Source: Halobacteriales archaeon QS_6_64_34 (GTDB taxonomy: Archaea > Halobacteriota > Halobacteria > Halobacteriales > Haloarculaceae). From it: a stretch of DNA of 64,000 nt. Below the pieces are notes generated by a model, which ran no database searches, was not told the DNA's origin, and saw nothing but the letters and a program-made list of their open reading frames with translations. Where the stretch lies: positions 56,917 through 120,916 of the forward strand of contig PXRT01000004.1 of assembly GCA_003020925.1 (NCBI GenBank), in the 5' to 3' direction. Shown in pieces: positions 42,841-51,541 of the stretch. The position numbers and the translations under genes are program-made. Positions within the stretch are counted from its first letter, which is position 1. Each line of letters begins with the position of its first letter.

Positions 42841-43995
42841 ATGCAACAGACAGTCAAAACCACGGTGCGGGTCAAACTCCACACGCTGACCAACAGGAAG
42901 GCTGACCTGCTCGCCCGAGAGTACGAGGCGTTCCAGACTGAGGTTCACGGCGGAGACGCCGACCTGTACTCTGCAACCGACCAGCAGGCGTCGAAGGTAC
43001 AACGGCAGAAAGACCCAAATCCCGGTACCAAGCAACCTGTCGTCCTTCGCAACGACGTGTTCGACGTGGCCTACGACGAAGACACCGTTCTCTCGTCGTG
43101 GTGGGTGAAAGTCCCTGTATATGACCCCGAGAAAGGACAGGGCAACTCCATCTGGTGTCCAGCTCACGTCCCACGAAAGGACGCACAACTCGTTCGTAAC
43201 GGGAATCTTCGAGACAGCGAACTGGTGCGCCGTGACGGTAACTGGTACGTGCATCTCGTCGTCAAGCGGTCTGTGACCGTCCAAGACGAGTACGACGACA
43301 TGCTGGCCATCGACATGGGCGCACGGTGGGTCGCCACCTGCGCGTTCCTCTCTGACCGCAAAACCACGTTCTACGGCGAGGAAGTACGCCGTATCCGCGA
43401 ACACTACAAGCAACTCCGCAAGTCCATCGGGAAAGCCAAACCCCGACAGGGACAGCAGGTAATTGAGCGTATCGGGGACGCCGAAGCGCGGAAGGTAGAC
43501 GACCGCCTCCACAAGATTGCTCGCCAAATCGTGGAGGATGCCGAGGAACGGAACGCGGTCATCGTAGTGGGCGACCTCGGTGGGATTCGCAAGGACAACG
43601 ACAAAGGGCGGTACGTCAACGACAAGACCCACAAGATGCCGTTCGCCCGCTTGCTGAACTCCATCGAGTACAAAGCCTACGACGCTGGTATCGACGTGCA
43701 GTTGGTCGAAGAATACGACACGTCTCAGACGTGCAATCGGTGTGCCTGCGAGGGCGTCCGTGAAACGCAGGGACGGTTCGAATGTCCCGAATGTGGACTC
43801 GATGACAACGCCGACAAGAACGGTGCACTGAACATCGGCAAACGAGCCTTAGGCAAGTTCTCGAAACCGCTGTCCGAGGCGGGGGCCGTACTGGCACGGC
43901 CCGAAACGCAGGTCATCGTCCAACGTGACGACGAACCTGCGAACCTCCCGCTACTCGTGGACTCAACCCCCAGTGGGGGAACCCCACGGCTTTAG
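42841..43995 (+). CDS. tnpB: TnpB, RNA-guided endonuclease of IS200/IS605
   Basis: A 384-residue TnpB starting two bases after the tnpA stop. RuvC-I: LAIDMGARW with Asp158. RuvC-II: IVVGDLGGIR, where the usual Glu position (244) is Gly. Zinc finger: Cys298, Cys301, Cys315, Cys318. RuvC-III: NADKNGALNI with Asp325. TnpB nucleases cut DNA next to a short motif, guided by an RNA made from the right end of the element, which helps keep the IS at its site. A Glu-Glu pair at 290-291 could replace the missing acidic residue, as described for TnpB lineages with rearranged RuvC-II. Length is normal for haloarchaeal TnpB. Confidence 0.9.
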   Translation: MQQTVKTTVRVKLHTLTNRKADLLAREYEAFQTEVHGGDADLYSATDQQASKVQRQKDPNPGTKQPVVLRNDVFDVAYDEDTVLSSWWVKVPVYDPEKGQGNSIWCPAHVPRKDAQLVRNGNLRDSELVRRDGNWYVHLVVKRSVTVQDEYDDMLAIDMGARWVATCAFLSDRKTTFYGEEVRRIREHYKQLRKSIGKAKPRQGQQVIERIGDAEARKVDDRLHKIARQIVEDAEERNAVIVVGDLGGIRKDNDKGRYVNDKTHKMPFARLLNSIEYKAYDAGIDVQLVEEYDTSQTCNRCACEGVRETQGRFECPECGLDDNADKNGALNIGKRALGKFSKPLSEAGAVLARPETQVIVQRDDEPANLPLLVDSTPSGGTPRL

Positions 43996-44013
43996 CCGTG
44001 TGGAGGATGTCAG
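43950..44013 (+). ncRNA. candidate omega RNA (right-end RNA) of TnpB
   Basis: The tnpB 3' end and right terminus hold the two hairpins (43967-43979, 43985-44000) expected in the guide RNA scaffold, overlapping the tnpB stop codon. The guide would start just after the right border and match the 3' end of glpC. The 5' end of such an RNA is not visible from sequence. Confidence 0.4.
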
Positions 44014-45380
44014 TTCACGATAGCGGCTTCGAGCAGTTCGAGCGGGTGGCGAATCTCGTAGCCGGTGCCGTGTTCCATCTGCATCGCGCAGGTGGGACAC
44101 TCGGTCATGCCGACCTCGCCGTCGGCGTGCTCCATGTGCTCGAACATCTCCTCGCCGATGTCCATGGACTTCTCGTATTTCTCCTCTTTCCAGCCGTAGG
44201 TGCCCGAGATGCCCGAACAGGACTCGCCGACGTCCTCGATGCCGGCGCCATCGAGGTCACGGAACAGCTCGACGGACTGGCGTTCCAGCCCCTGGTTGCG
44301 GGCGTGACACGGCGCGTGGTAGGCGAACTCCTCTGCCAGCTCCCCGGAGACCTCTGCCGCCTGGACGTCCGCTTTGACGTCCTCGTGGATGCGCAGGTAC
44401 TCGACGGCCTCGAAGGTGTTCGAGGAGACCTTCTCGATGCCGTCGATGTCGAACAGCTCGGGGTACTCCTGGCGCAGCGCCATCGAACAGGAGGTACACG
44501 ACGCGATGGCGTCGTACCCCTGGTCGACGAGGTCGGACATCGAGGAGACGTTGACCTCGGCGTGGCGACGGGCGTCGTCGAGCATCCCGTTGGCGAACAT
44601 GGGCGTTCCGGAGCACTTCTGCTCGGGGGCGACGACCTCGTAGCCGTAGTGCTCGTAGACCCGGACCATCGCCTTGGCGACGCCGACGGTGTTGTAGTTG
44701 GAGTAACAGCCATGGAAGTACGCCACCTTCCTGTCGGCGTTGCGGTCGAGCCCCAGTTCTTCACGGCGCTGCTGGGCGTTCCGCCGGGAGGCGTCGGCGC
44801 CGCCGCGTTCGGCCCACCACTCGCGGAACGTCTGGGGCGCGAAATCGGGGAAGTCACGCTCCTTGGTGACGCCCATCGTCTTCTCCATGAGCCAGCGGGC
44901 CGGCCCGAAGTTCATCGCCCAAGTCGAGAGGCGCGGGACTTTGCTGGCGATAGATGCCGAGAGCCGGTAGTTCGAGAGGATGCGGTTGCGCCAGTACTCG
45001 ATGTCCGTCTTGGACATCTGCTCTTCGACGTACTCCCCGCGAGCCGTGTTGTGCATCTGGCTGAGCGGGACGCCCGACGGACAGGCGTTGTCACAGCGCA
45101 TGCAGTTCGAACACGACATCACGGAGTCGTCTATCTCGTAGTCGTCGTCGGTCTGTTTGAGCCGCCACTGCTCGGGACCCTGGAACTTCGGGCCGGGGAA
45201 GTCGTCGTCGACCTCCGCGACCGGACAGTTCGTATCACACACCGAGCACTTGAAACAGGAGTCGGCACCGGGTCGCAGGTCGAAGTCGTTGCTGTCGGGG
45301 AAGACATCGACGGGCTCGAAGTCGTGGCCCGTGTTCGGTTCGACTGGGTCGAAGTCTGTTGGGGATTGTGCGTCGCTCAT
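44010..45380 (-). CDS. glpC: anaerobic glycerol-3-phosphate dehydrogenase subunit C
   Basis: A 456-residue iron-sulfur protein that carries electrons from GlpAB to the quinone pool. Two 4Fe-4S motifs are visible near the N terminus, CFKCSVCDTNCPV (about residues 42-54) and CSNCMRCDNACPSG (about 94-107), followed by two CCG-type domains with FHGCYSNYN, CSGTPMFANG, HAPCHARNQG, CSGISGTYG and CPTCAMQMEHG. It overlaps glpB by four bases. Its stop codon coincides with the border of the IS element, so the insertion may have supplied the last base or bases. Confidence 0.92.
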   Translation of the reverse strand: MSDAQSPTDFDPVEPNTGHDFEPVDVFPDSNDFDLRPGADSCFKCSVCDTNCPVAEVDDDFPGPKFQGPEQWRLKQTDDDYEIDDSVMSCSNCMRCDNACPSGVPLSQMHNTARGEYVEEQMSKTDIEYWRNRILSNYRLSASIASKVPRLSTWAMNFGPARWLMEKTMGVTKERDFPDFAPQTFREWWAERGGADASRRNAQQRREELGLDRNADRKVAYFHGCYSNYNTVGVAKAMVRVYEHYGYEVVAPEQKCSGTPMFANGMLDDARRHAEVNVSSMSDLVDQGYDAIASCTSCSMALRQEYPELFDIDGIEKVSSNTFEAVEYLRIHEDVKADVQAAEVSGELAEEFAYHAPCHARNQGLERQSVELFRDLDGAGIEDVGESCSGISGTYGWKEEKYEKSMDIGEEMFEHMEHADGEVGMTECPTCAMQMEHGTGYEIRHPLELLEAAIVN

Positions 45381-46651
45381 CGTGCCTCCGCTGCAGCGTT
45401 CTCGCCTGCCACGTAGCCTGTCGCAATCGACACTCCGCTACCGGATTTCTCTGTGGCGAAGTCATAGCCGCCAAGCACCGACCCCGCCGCCCGCAGGTTC
45501 TCGTACTGGACTGCGCTGTTGGCGGTCAGCGGGCGCAGGGTCCCGTCGGTCTCGACGCCGAAACTGGCAAAGGGGTGGTCACCGAAGGCGTCGCCGTCGA
45601 ACCACTCGTAGCGGTCCTCACCGTGTTCGATGTGACAGTCGAAAATCGGTTCGTACACTTCCTCGCGGTCGGACTCGATGCCTTTGCCGACGAGCCCGCC
45701 GGTCGCGAGGATGTACTGGTCGGCGCTGTTTGGAATCCGTGCGCCGTTTTTCTCAATGTACACCGTCTCTATCCTGTCGCCGTCGGCGTCGAAGTCGACG
45801 ACGGGGTTGCCGGTCTCGAAGCTCGCGCCGGACTCATCGAGTGCCTCGAAGAGAGCGTCCTCGAGGCGGAGCCCCGGCAGCGACGGCGGCCCCATCGGGA
45901 CCTCGAAGACCTCGGCGCCGATTTTCTCTTCCAGTGTCGCCCGGACCGCGTCCGTGTGGGCGTCGCCCAAAACTGCGGGGAAGCCGACCCGCGCTTCCGT
46001 GTCCCGAACGGTGTTTACCCGTTCGGCCAGCGCGTCGCGGGCGCCTTTCTTGCGGCCCCGCACCGCCACCTCGCCGTTGTTGTCGAGCAGCTTGGCGTAG
46101 CGGGTAATCTTCGCGTCGGCCTGCAGGTCCCCCGGGAAACGGATGGTCTCGCCCCGGACGTCGAAGGGGACGCCGGCCGCCTCCAGGTGGGCAGCGGCGT
46201 GTGGCGCGTCGAAGTCGACCAGTGACTCGAGACCCACCAGCAACACGTCGCGGTCGTCACTTGCCAGCCCCGCCTGGGCGCCGGTCGGATACCGCGCCGT
46301 CGGTTTGACCGTTCCGCCGTGTGTCGGGAGCAAGGCGTTGGTGTCGGTGTGGTCGCCCCGATAGTCGGTCACCTCGTCGAACATCGACATCGACTCCCGA
46401 ACCGTGTCGACGCCGACCTGCTGGTACGGATGTGACTCGTGTAAGTCGCTCATCGCCGCGTACGGGTCCGTTACCGGGCCCTCGCCGTCGGGCGTGTAGC
46501 CCAGCAAGTCCACCAGCCCGGAGGCGTGGCGCAGCGAACTCTGTTTGTACGAGACCAGGCGCACGTCCGCGCCCTCGCGTGTGGCCTTGAGGGCGCTGGT
46601 CAGCCCGGCGAGCCCGCCGCCGATGACCAGCACCTCGGAGTTAATCGCCAT
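45377..46651 (-). CDS. glpB: anaerobic glycerol-3-phosphate dehydrogenase subunit B
   Basis: 424 residues from the ATG at 46651 ([17 protein letters not shown]); the longer frame upstream is glpA read out of frame. The FAD-binding [17 protein letters not shown] is at the N terminus, and a second flavin-contact block, [16 protein letters not shown], is near residue 325. The C-terminal [13 protein letters not shown] closes the FAD domain. It overlaps glpA by 11 bases and glpC by 4, so glpABC is one tightly coupled operon. GlpB is thought to join the flavin subunit to the iron-sulfur subunit. Confidence 0.9.
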   Translation of the reverse strand: MAINSEVLVIGGGLAGLTSALKATREGADVRLVSYKQSSLRHASGLVDLLGYTPDGEGPVTDPYAAMSDLHESHPYQQVGVDTVRESMSMFDEVTDYRGDHTDTNALLPTHGGTVKPTARYPTGAQAGLASDDRDVLLVGLESLVDFDAPHAAAHLEAAGVPFDVRGETIRFPGDLQADAKITRYAKLLDNNGEVAVRGRKKGARDALAERVNTVRDTEARVGFPAVLGDAHTDAVRATLEEKIGAEVFEVPMGPPSLPGLRLEDALFEALDESGASFETGNPVVDFDADGDRIETVYIEKNGARIPNSADQYILATGGLVGKGIESDREEVYEPIFDCHIEHGEDRYEWFDGDAFGDHPFASFGVETDGTLRPLTANSAVQYENLRAAGSVLGGYDFATEKSGSGVSIATGYVAGENAAAEAR

Positions 46652-48398
46652 CTCGGCGTCCTCCGTCGGCGGCCACGTCGGCAGTCCTCGGGGCCTCGCC
46701 CGCACTCACGCCGCTGTCGAAGGCGGCGAAGTCGACCGGGTTCCCATCGGCCGGGTCGTTGTCGCGGTTCTGCGTCGTCGAGTGGAGCGCGTAGTTCAGC
46801 GCGGCCTGTGAGAGCTGTTCGCCCCACAGGGCGTGGCGTTGCCCCTTCCAGCGTTCCTGGAGCAGTTCGTCCCACGCCTCGCGAGCGATGTCCTCGCTGT
46901 ACTCGCCGTGGAGTTCGCTGGCCAGGCGGCTACAACAGAAGCCCCCCTGGCAGTTCCCCATCGAGGCGCGGGTCCGGATGCGGACCGCGTTGAGGTCCGA
47001 GCCCGACTGTTCGATGGCGTCCTGGACCTCCGCGCGGGTCACGCCCTCACACCCACAGACCGTCGGATTGGGGTCGCTGGTCTTGAGTACCTCGTCGGCC
47101 CGCGAGCCCAGCCGTTCGACGCTGCGCCGGCCGATTGGCGAGCGCAGCCCGAACTCGTCCATGTAATCCCGGAGCACCGAGAAGTCCTCGCTGCCCGGCA
47201 GGGGCTCGTCGGCGGTTCGACACTCGGCGTCGATATCGAACTTGGCACAGACGTGGTCGGAAATCTCCTCGCCCATCATCCGGTAGGTCGTGAACTTCCC
47301 GCCGACGATGGAGGTCATCCCCTGGAGGTCGTCCCGCTCGTCGTGGTCGAGCAGGAAGTAGTCCCGGGTGATGTCCGTCGGGTCGTCGCTGCCGACGTCC
47401 GGGGGCTCGTACAGCGGACGCACGCCCCAGAACGAGCGGATGGTTCGGGCCTCTTCGAGCATCGGCACGAGCTCTTTGAGGGTGTCTATCATCTTATCGA
47501 CCTCCCAGCCCTCTTCGGGGTAGTCCTCTGGGTCCTCGACCTCCTCGTCGGTCGTCCCCAGGATGGCTGTCGTCTCGTGGGGGACGACGATATCGGCGTC
47601 GCCTTTCGGTTTGCAGCGGTTGATGACCGTATCGACCTGGCGGATATTCATGATGGTCATCACGCCCTTGGAGGGACGCACCGCGATGTCGACGTCGGCC
47701 ATGTCGCCGATGCGGCCGGCCCACGCGCCCGTCGCGTTGATGACGTAGTCCGCACGAATCTCCTCGGTGCCGCCTTCGGTGCCGTGGACGCGCTTGCCCG
47801 ACCCGGAGGCGTGGTCCACTTCGAGGCCGACGACTTCGCCGCCCTCGATGATGAGGTCCGTGACCTTCGAGTGGGTCTCGATGCGAGCGCCGTGTTCCTC
47901 GGCGCTTGCGGCGTTGGCGACGACGAGTCGGAACGGGTCGATAGCGCCGTCGGGGACGGTGATTGCTTTCTCGACGTCTTTCGCGAGGTGTGGCTCCATC
48001 GCGCGGGCCTCTTCCCCTGAGATGACCTCGGCGGGGATGCCACACTCCTTGCAGCCGTCGAGTTTCTTCTGGAAGTACTCCTCCGAGTCCTCGGGGCGTT
48101 TGACGAACAGGCCACCGGTCATCTCAACGCAGTGAGTCGCGATATCCCGCAGGACTCGGTTTTCCTCGATACATTCGGTCGCGCTGGCCTGGTCGGCCAC
48201 GGCGTACCGGCCCCCGCTGTGGAGAAGTCCGTGCATTCGGCCGGTCGTTCCATGTGTCAGGTTCCCTTGCTCGACCAGCGTGACATCGAGCCCCCGCATA
48301 GCGAGGTCCCTGGCGATGCCAATACCGGTCGAACCGCCGCCGATGACGGCGATATGTGGTGTCCGTGCCATCTGTTGTATCTCGGCTTTGGACCACAT
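46641..48398 (-). CDS. glpA: glycerol-3-phosphate dehydrogenase subunit A (FAD)
   Basis: A 585-residue flavoprotein that oxidises glycerol-3-phosphate to dihydroxyacetone phosphate. The FAD motif [18 protein letters not shown] is at residues about 15-32, with [17 protein letters not shown] close behind. The C-terminal BFD-like 2Fe-2S domain has [11 protein letters not shown] and [13 protein letters not shown]. An alternative ATG at 48371 (MARTPHIAV) would drop nine residues and fits a TATA-like TAAAATAAA just upstream of the first ATG. First gene of glpABC, divergent from glpK with 608 bases between. Confidence 0.92.
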   Translation of the reverse strand: MWSKAEIQQMARTPHIAVIGGGSTGIGIARDLAMRGLDVTLVEQGNLTHGTTGRMHGLLHSGGRYAVADQASATECIEENRVLRDIATHCVEMTGGLFVKRPEDSEEYFQKKLDGCKECGIPAEVISGEEARAMEPHLAKDVEKAITVPDGAIDPFRLVVANAASAEEHGARIETHSKVTDLIIEGGEVVGLEVDHASGSGKRVHGTEGGTEEIRADYVINATGAWAGRIGDMADVDIAVRPSKGVMTIMNIRQVDTVINRCKPKGDADIVVPHETTAILGTTDEEVEDPEDYPEEGWEVDKMIDTLKELVPMLEEARTIRSFWGVRPLYEPPDVGSDDPTDITRDYFLLDHDERDDLQGMTSIVGGKFTTYRMMGEEISDHVCAKFDIDAECRTADEPLPGSEDFSVLRDYMDEFGLRSPIGRRSVERLGSRADEVLKTSDPNPTVCGCEGVTRAEVQDAIEQSGSDLNAVRIRTRASMGNCQGGFCCSRLASELHGEYSEDIAREAWDELLQERWKGQRHALWGEQLSQAALNYALHSTTQNRDNDPADGNPVDFAAFDSGVSAGEAPRTADVAADGGRRDGD

Positions 48399-49006
48399 AC
48401 ACTTTATTTTACCGCTAAACAGGGGTCCGCCAGTAAATTTTATTAGTAATCATGAATGTTACTGCACCCCACAGTCACGGGCGAACTGGGAGCACCCTAT
48501 CTATCCCGCAAGAGGCTCGCGACAACATCTCCCGTAGTGGATCGCCCGTACGTGTGACCTTCGACCCGTGCGTAAAGAATCATTCAGTGTTCAATACGAA
48601 GGCCGAAACTTTTACGAAATGGATATAACAGTGGCAGTTCACCCGAGATAATTAAACGATTTCGCGATGGACACGGTTTATCATATATTTTACTGGCCCT
48701 CTGTCGCGTGACGGAATAATAGGCAAATACACCCGTATTTTTCGCCGTTCCACCGGCATCGAGTGCGCCAGAGCCCCCACCGTGCGTAGAGAAATAGTTC
48801 AATAAGCGTGAAAAATTGCGTAATAATCCCAAAGTGGATAGGTCTAATCCGGCGAATATCCGCTTTAACTCATCTCATACCCGGTCTTAGCTGTTTTTTA
48901 CTACCTCTCGGACGGCAGCAGTAATCTTTATAATGATTCACTATATTGTTTACTCTCAAGGCGGGGTCTTGGATAAACAAGGTCCGCCCAACGGAGAACA
49001 CACACA
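48399..49006. promoter_or_regulatory. 608-base AT-rich divergent control region of glpA and glpK
   Basis: No convincing gene; an 82-codon frame at 48584-48832 has no family feature. The composition is clearly richer in A+T than the rest of the window. An inverted repeat AGTAA-N9-TTACT (48445-48463) lies about 50 bases before glpA. TTTATAATG near 48927 is a likely TATA box for glpK. Similar AGTAATC strings occur on both sides. These are candidate sites for a GlpR-type regulator. Confidence 0.45.
48960..48988 (+). other. hairpin in the predicted glpK leader
   Basis: GGCGGGGTCTTG pairs with CAAGGTCCGCC around the loop GATAAA: 11 pairs with one bulged G and two G-U pairs. It lies between the TATA-like sequence and the Shine-Dalgarno GGAG (48993-48996) before the ATG at 49007. 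Confidence 0.4.
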
Positions 49007-50408
49007 ATGGCAGACACAGCGGCCAAGTCGTCACAAACGCATATGAGAAGCACGAACAGATTTACCCGGAGCCCGGTTGGGTCGAACACGACCCGATGGA
49101 GATCTGGGAGAACACAAAAGACGTCGTGACCACAGGTCTCGACGAAGCCGACCTCGACCCCGAGCAGCTCGAGGCCATCGGCATCACGAACCAGCGTGAG
49201 ACCACGATTGTGTGGGACAAGGAGACCGGCAAGCCGGTCCACAACGCGCTGGTCTGGCAGGACCGACGGACGACCGACCGCGTCGAGGAGATTCAGGAAG
49301 CGGACAAGGTCGAATGGATTCGCGAGAAGACCGGCCTCGAATGCGACGCGTACTTCTCGGCGACCAAGACCGAGTGGATTCTCGACAACGCCGAGCCCCT
49401 GAAGATGGAGGCCTCCCGTGGCGAGGACGTTCGCAAGCGAGCCGAGCAGGGCGAACTCCTCATGGGGACCATCGACACGTGGGTTATCTACAACCTCACC
49501 GGCAACCACATCACGGACGTTTCCAACGCATCCCGGACGATGCTGTACAACATCCGTGACCTCGAGTGGGACGACGAACTCCTCGAGGAGTTCGGCGTGC
49601 CCAAATCGATGGTTCCGGAAGTCCGACCGTCCTCGGACGAGAACACCTACGGCAGCACGGACGCCGACGGGTTCCTCGGTGCAGAGGTGCCCGTCGCAGG
49701 CGCGCTGGGTGACCAGCAGGCCGCGCTGTTCGGCCAGACCTGTTTCGACGAAGGTGACGCGAAAAACACCTACGGGACCGGTTCGTTCTACCTCATGAAC
49801 ACCGGGACCGAAGCCGTCGCGTCCGACCACGGGCTCCTGACCACCATCGGCTTCCAGATGTCCGGTGAGCCGGTCCAGTACGCCCTCGAAGGCGCCATCT
49901 TCATCACTGGTGCCGCCATCGAGTGGCTCGAAGACGTCGACCTCATCAACAACGCCGCCCAGACGGCGGAACTGGCCCGCTCCGTGGATTCGACGGACGG
50001 TGTCTACATGGTCCCGGCCTTCACCGGCCTGGGTGCCCCCCACTGGGACGGCCGCGCCCGAGGTACCATCGTCGGCATGACGCGTGGTACCCGGAAAGAG
50101 CACATCGTGCGTGCACGACCCTGCGTGTCGACGGTGGTGCAGTCAAGAACAACTTCCTCTGTCAGCTCCAGTCCGACATCATCCAGACGGACATCGCGCG
50201 ACCGGAGGTCGACGAGACCACGGCGCTGGGCTCGGCGTACGCCGCCGGCCTCGCCGTCGGCTACTGGGACACCGTCGACGAGCTGCGAGACAACTGGCAG
50301 ATAGACCACGAGTTCAGCCCCGAGAAGGACGCTGAAGAGGTCGACAAGCTCTACAACCGCTGGGACGACGCTGTCGAGAAGTCCCTCGACTGGGCACAGG
50401 AGGAATAA
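49007..50408 (+). pseudogene. glpK: glycerol kinase, broken by two internal deletions
   Basis: The protein is a clear GlpK: ITNQRETTIVWDKETGKPVH, WQDRRTTDRVEEIQ, GALGDQQAALFGQ, YGTGSFYLMNTG, AFTGLGAPHWDGRARGTIVG. It cannot be read in one frame. After MADT the phosphate-loop segment (equivalent to YVGAIDQGTTGTRF...) is missing and the frame changes; homologue length suggests about 58 bases lost near 49019. A second change near 50115, after EHIVRA, removes the part equivalent to TLESI...ADSG (about 73 bases), and the end (TLRVDGGAVKNNFLCQ ... SLDWAQEE) is in a third frame. Without the ATP/phosphate loop the product would be inactive. Assembly error is an alternative. Confidence 0.85.
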
Positions 50409-50411
50409 CAT

Positions 50412-51479
50412 ATGAGTGCAGTACTCCAACTCGGCTTCGACACGCCGACCGCGCTGGTCTACTGGCTCATCGCCGCCTTCGGTGGGGGCGCGTTCGGTGC
50501 GGCCATCGGTGCACTGCCGGCGTTCTGTTTCACCGGCTTCGCGGTCATCGCCGGCGAAGCGGCGAACGCCATCGGTATCAGCGGTGTCGAGGGTGCCGAA
50601 CTCGGTGCGTCCGGAATAACCGGTCTCGTCGGCTTCGGTCCGGTGTTCGGTCCGCACATCTCCTTTGCAGCAGGTGCGGCCGCAGCCGCCTACGCCGCAA
50701 AGAAGGAAGGCGCCATGCCGCCCCAGGAAGACGGCGGCTACCACCCCGGTAAGGACATCGCCTACGCGCTCGGGACCCGTCCCGACGTCCTCGCCGTCGG
50801 TGGTGCCTTCGGTATCTTCGGCGCTCTCTGCAACAACGTGCTTGCAACCTTCGTCGCCTCGGCAGTCGCCTTCGACACCATCGCGTTCACGGTGTTCTTC
50901 TCTGCACTACTCCACCGTGTCGTCTTCGGCTACTCGCTGTTTGGCTCACCCGGCGGCAGTGGCTACTTCGACATGACGCCGTTCGAGAACGGCGAAGAGG
51001 TCGCCGCCGACGGTGGCAGCGAGGTCATGCGCCCGGCCGTCGAGCCGTGGCTCCCCCACCAGTACACCTGGGGCAACGTCGCCATGATCGGCCTCGTCGC
51101 CGGGCTGCTCGGTGGCTTCCTCGTCATCTCGACGGGGAGCATGTTCCTCGGCTTCGGTATCTCCGCGGCGTCCCTAACCTTCCTGAACCTGGGCGTCGAG
51201 AAGATTCCGGTGACCCACCACATGACGCTGCCCGCCAGCGCCGGCGCGGCCGCGCTCGTGAGTGACCCGTCCGGGTCCGGCCAGGTCGTCGCCATCATCA
51301 TCGCCGGTGTCTTCGGCATGGCCGGTGCGCTCATCGGTGAGGCCGGCCAGCGTGTGTTCTACGCACACGGCGACACCCACGTCGACCCGCCCGCGTTCGC
51401 TATCTTCGTCTGCACGCTCATCATCGGCGTCCTTGGCGTCGCCGGTGTCACGCAGCGAGGGCTGTTTGTCCCCTTCTAA
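50412..51479 (+). CDS. polytopic membrane protein of the glycerol locus
   Basis: A 355-residue protein with about ten hydrophobic helices, rich in Gly and Ala, three bases after the glpK stop. It shows GGGAFGAAIGALPAFCFTGF near the N terminus and repeated TGLVGFGP-like segments. It belongs, as far as I remember, to a haloarchaea-specific family (DUF7973) that is regularly next to glpK. It is not an aquaporin (no NPA motifs). A role in glycerol uptake is inferred from position only. Confidence 0.72.
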   Translation: MSAVLQLGFDTPTALVYWLIAAFGGGAFGAAIGALPAFCFTGFAVIAGEAANAIGISGVEGAELGASGITGLVGFGPVFGPHISFAAGAAAAAYAAKKEGAMPPQEDGGYHPGKDIAYALGTRPDVLAVGGAFGIFGALCNNVLATFVASAVAFDTIAFTVFFSALLHRVVFGYSLFGSPGGSGYFDMTPFENGEEVAADGGSEVMRPAVEPWLPHQYTWGNVAMIGLVAGLLGGFLVISTGSMFLGFGISAASLTFLNLGVEKIPVTHHMTLPASAGAAALVSDPSGSGQVVAIIIAGVFGMAGALIGEAGQRVFYAHGDTHVDPPAFAIFVCTLIIGVLGVAGVTQRGLFVPF

Positions 51480-51541
51480 CTGGGACACCACGTCGGGTTT
51501 TCATTTTTATACGAACATCGTAGTCCGAGAGTACCCCAGTA

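Larger units (their letters stand above)
42262..44013 (+). mobile_element. IS200/IS605-family element with tnpA (broken) and tnpB
   Basis: About 1.75 kb. The left end carries a hairpin AAAGCC-CATC-GGCTTT (42277-42292), 15 bases inside a TTAC tetramer (42258-42261) that would be the target motif. The right end has hairpins CCCCC-AGT-GGGGG (43967-43979) and CACGGC-TTTA-GCCGTG (43985-44000), then TGTGGAGGATGTCAG. The sequence TGTCAGTT occurs on both sides (42252-42259 and 44008-44015). Gene order tnpA then tnpB, same strand. It sits between a lipoprotein gene and the 3' end of glpC. Exact ends are inferred from hairpins. Confidence 0.8.

Noticed and set aside
48584..48832. 82-codon ORF in the glpA-glpK gap
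   Set aside because: No similarity, poor start context, and codon use unlike the neighbours; the region is AT-rich control DNA.
51480..51541. Replication origin beside the Orc1/Cdc6-like gene
   Set aside because: The upstream gap is only 62 bases with no repeated origin-type boxes, and the convergent side overlaps the next gene.
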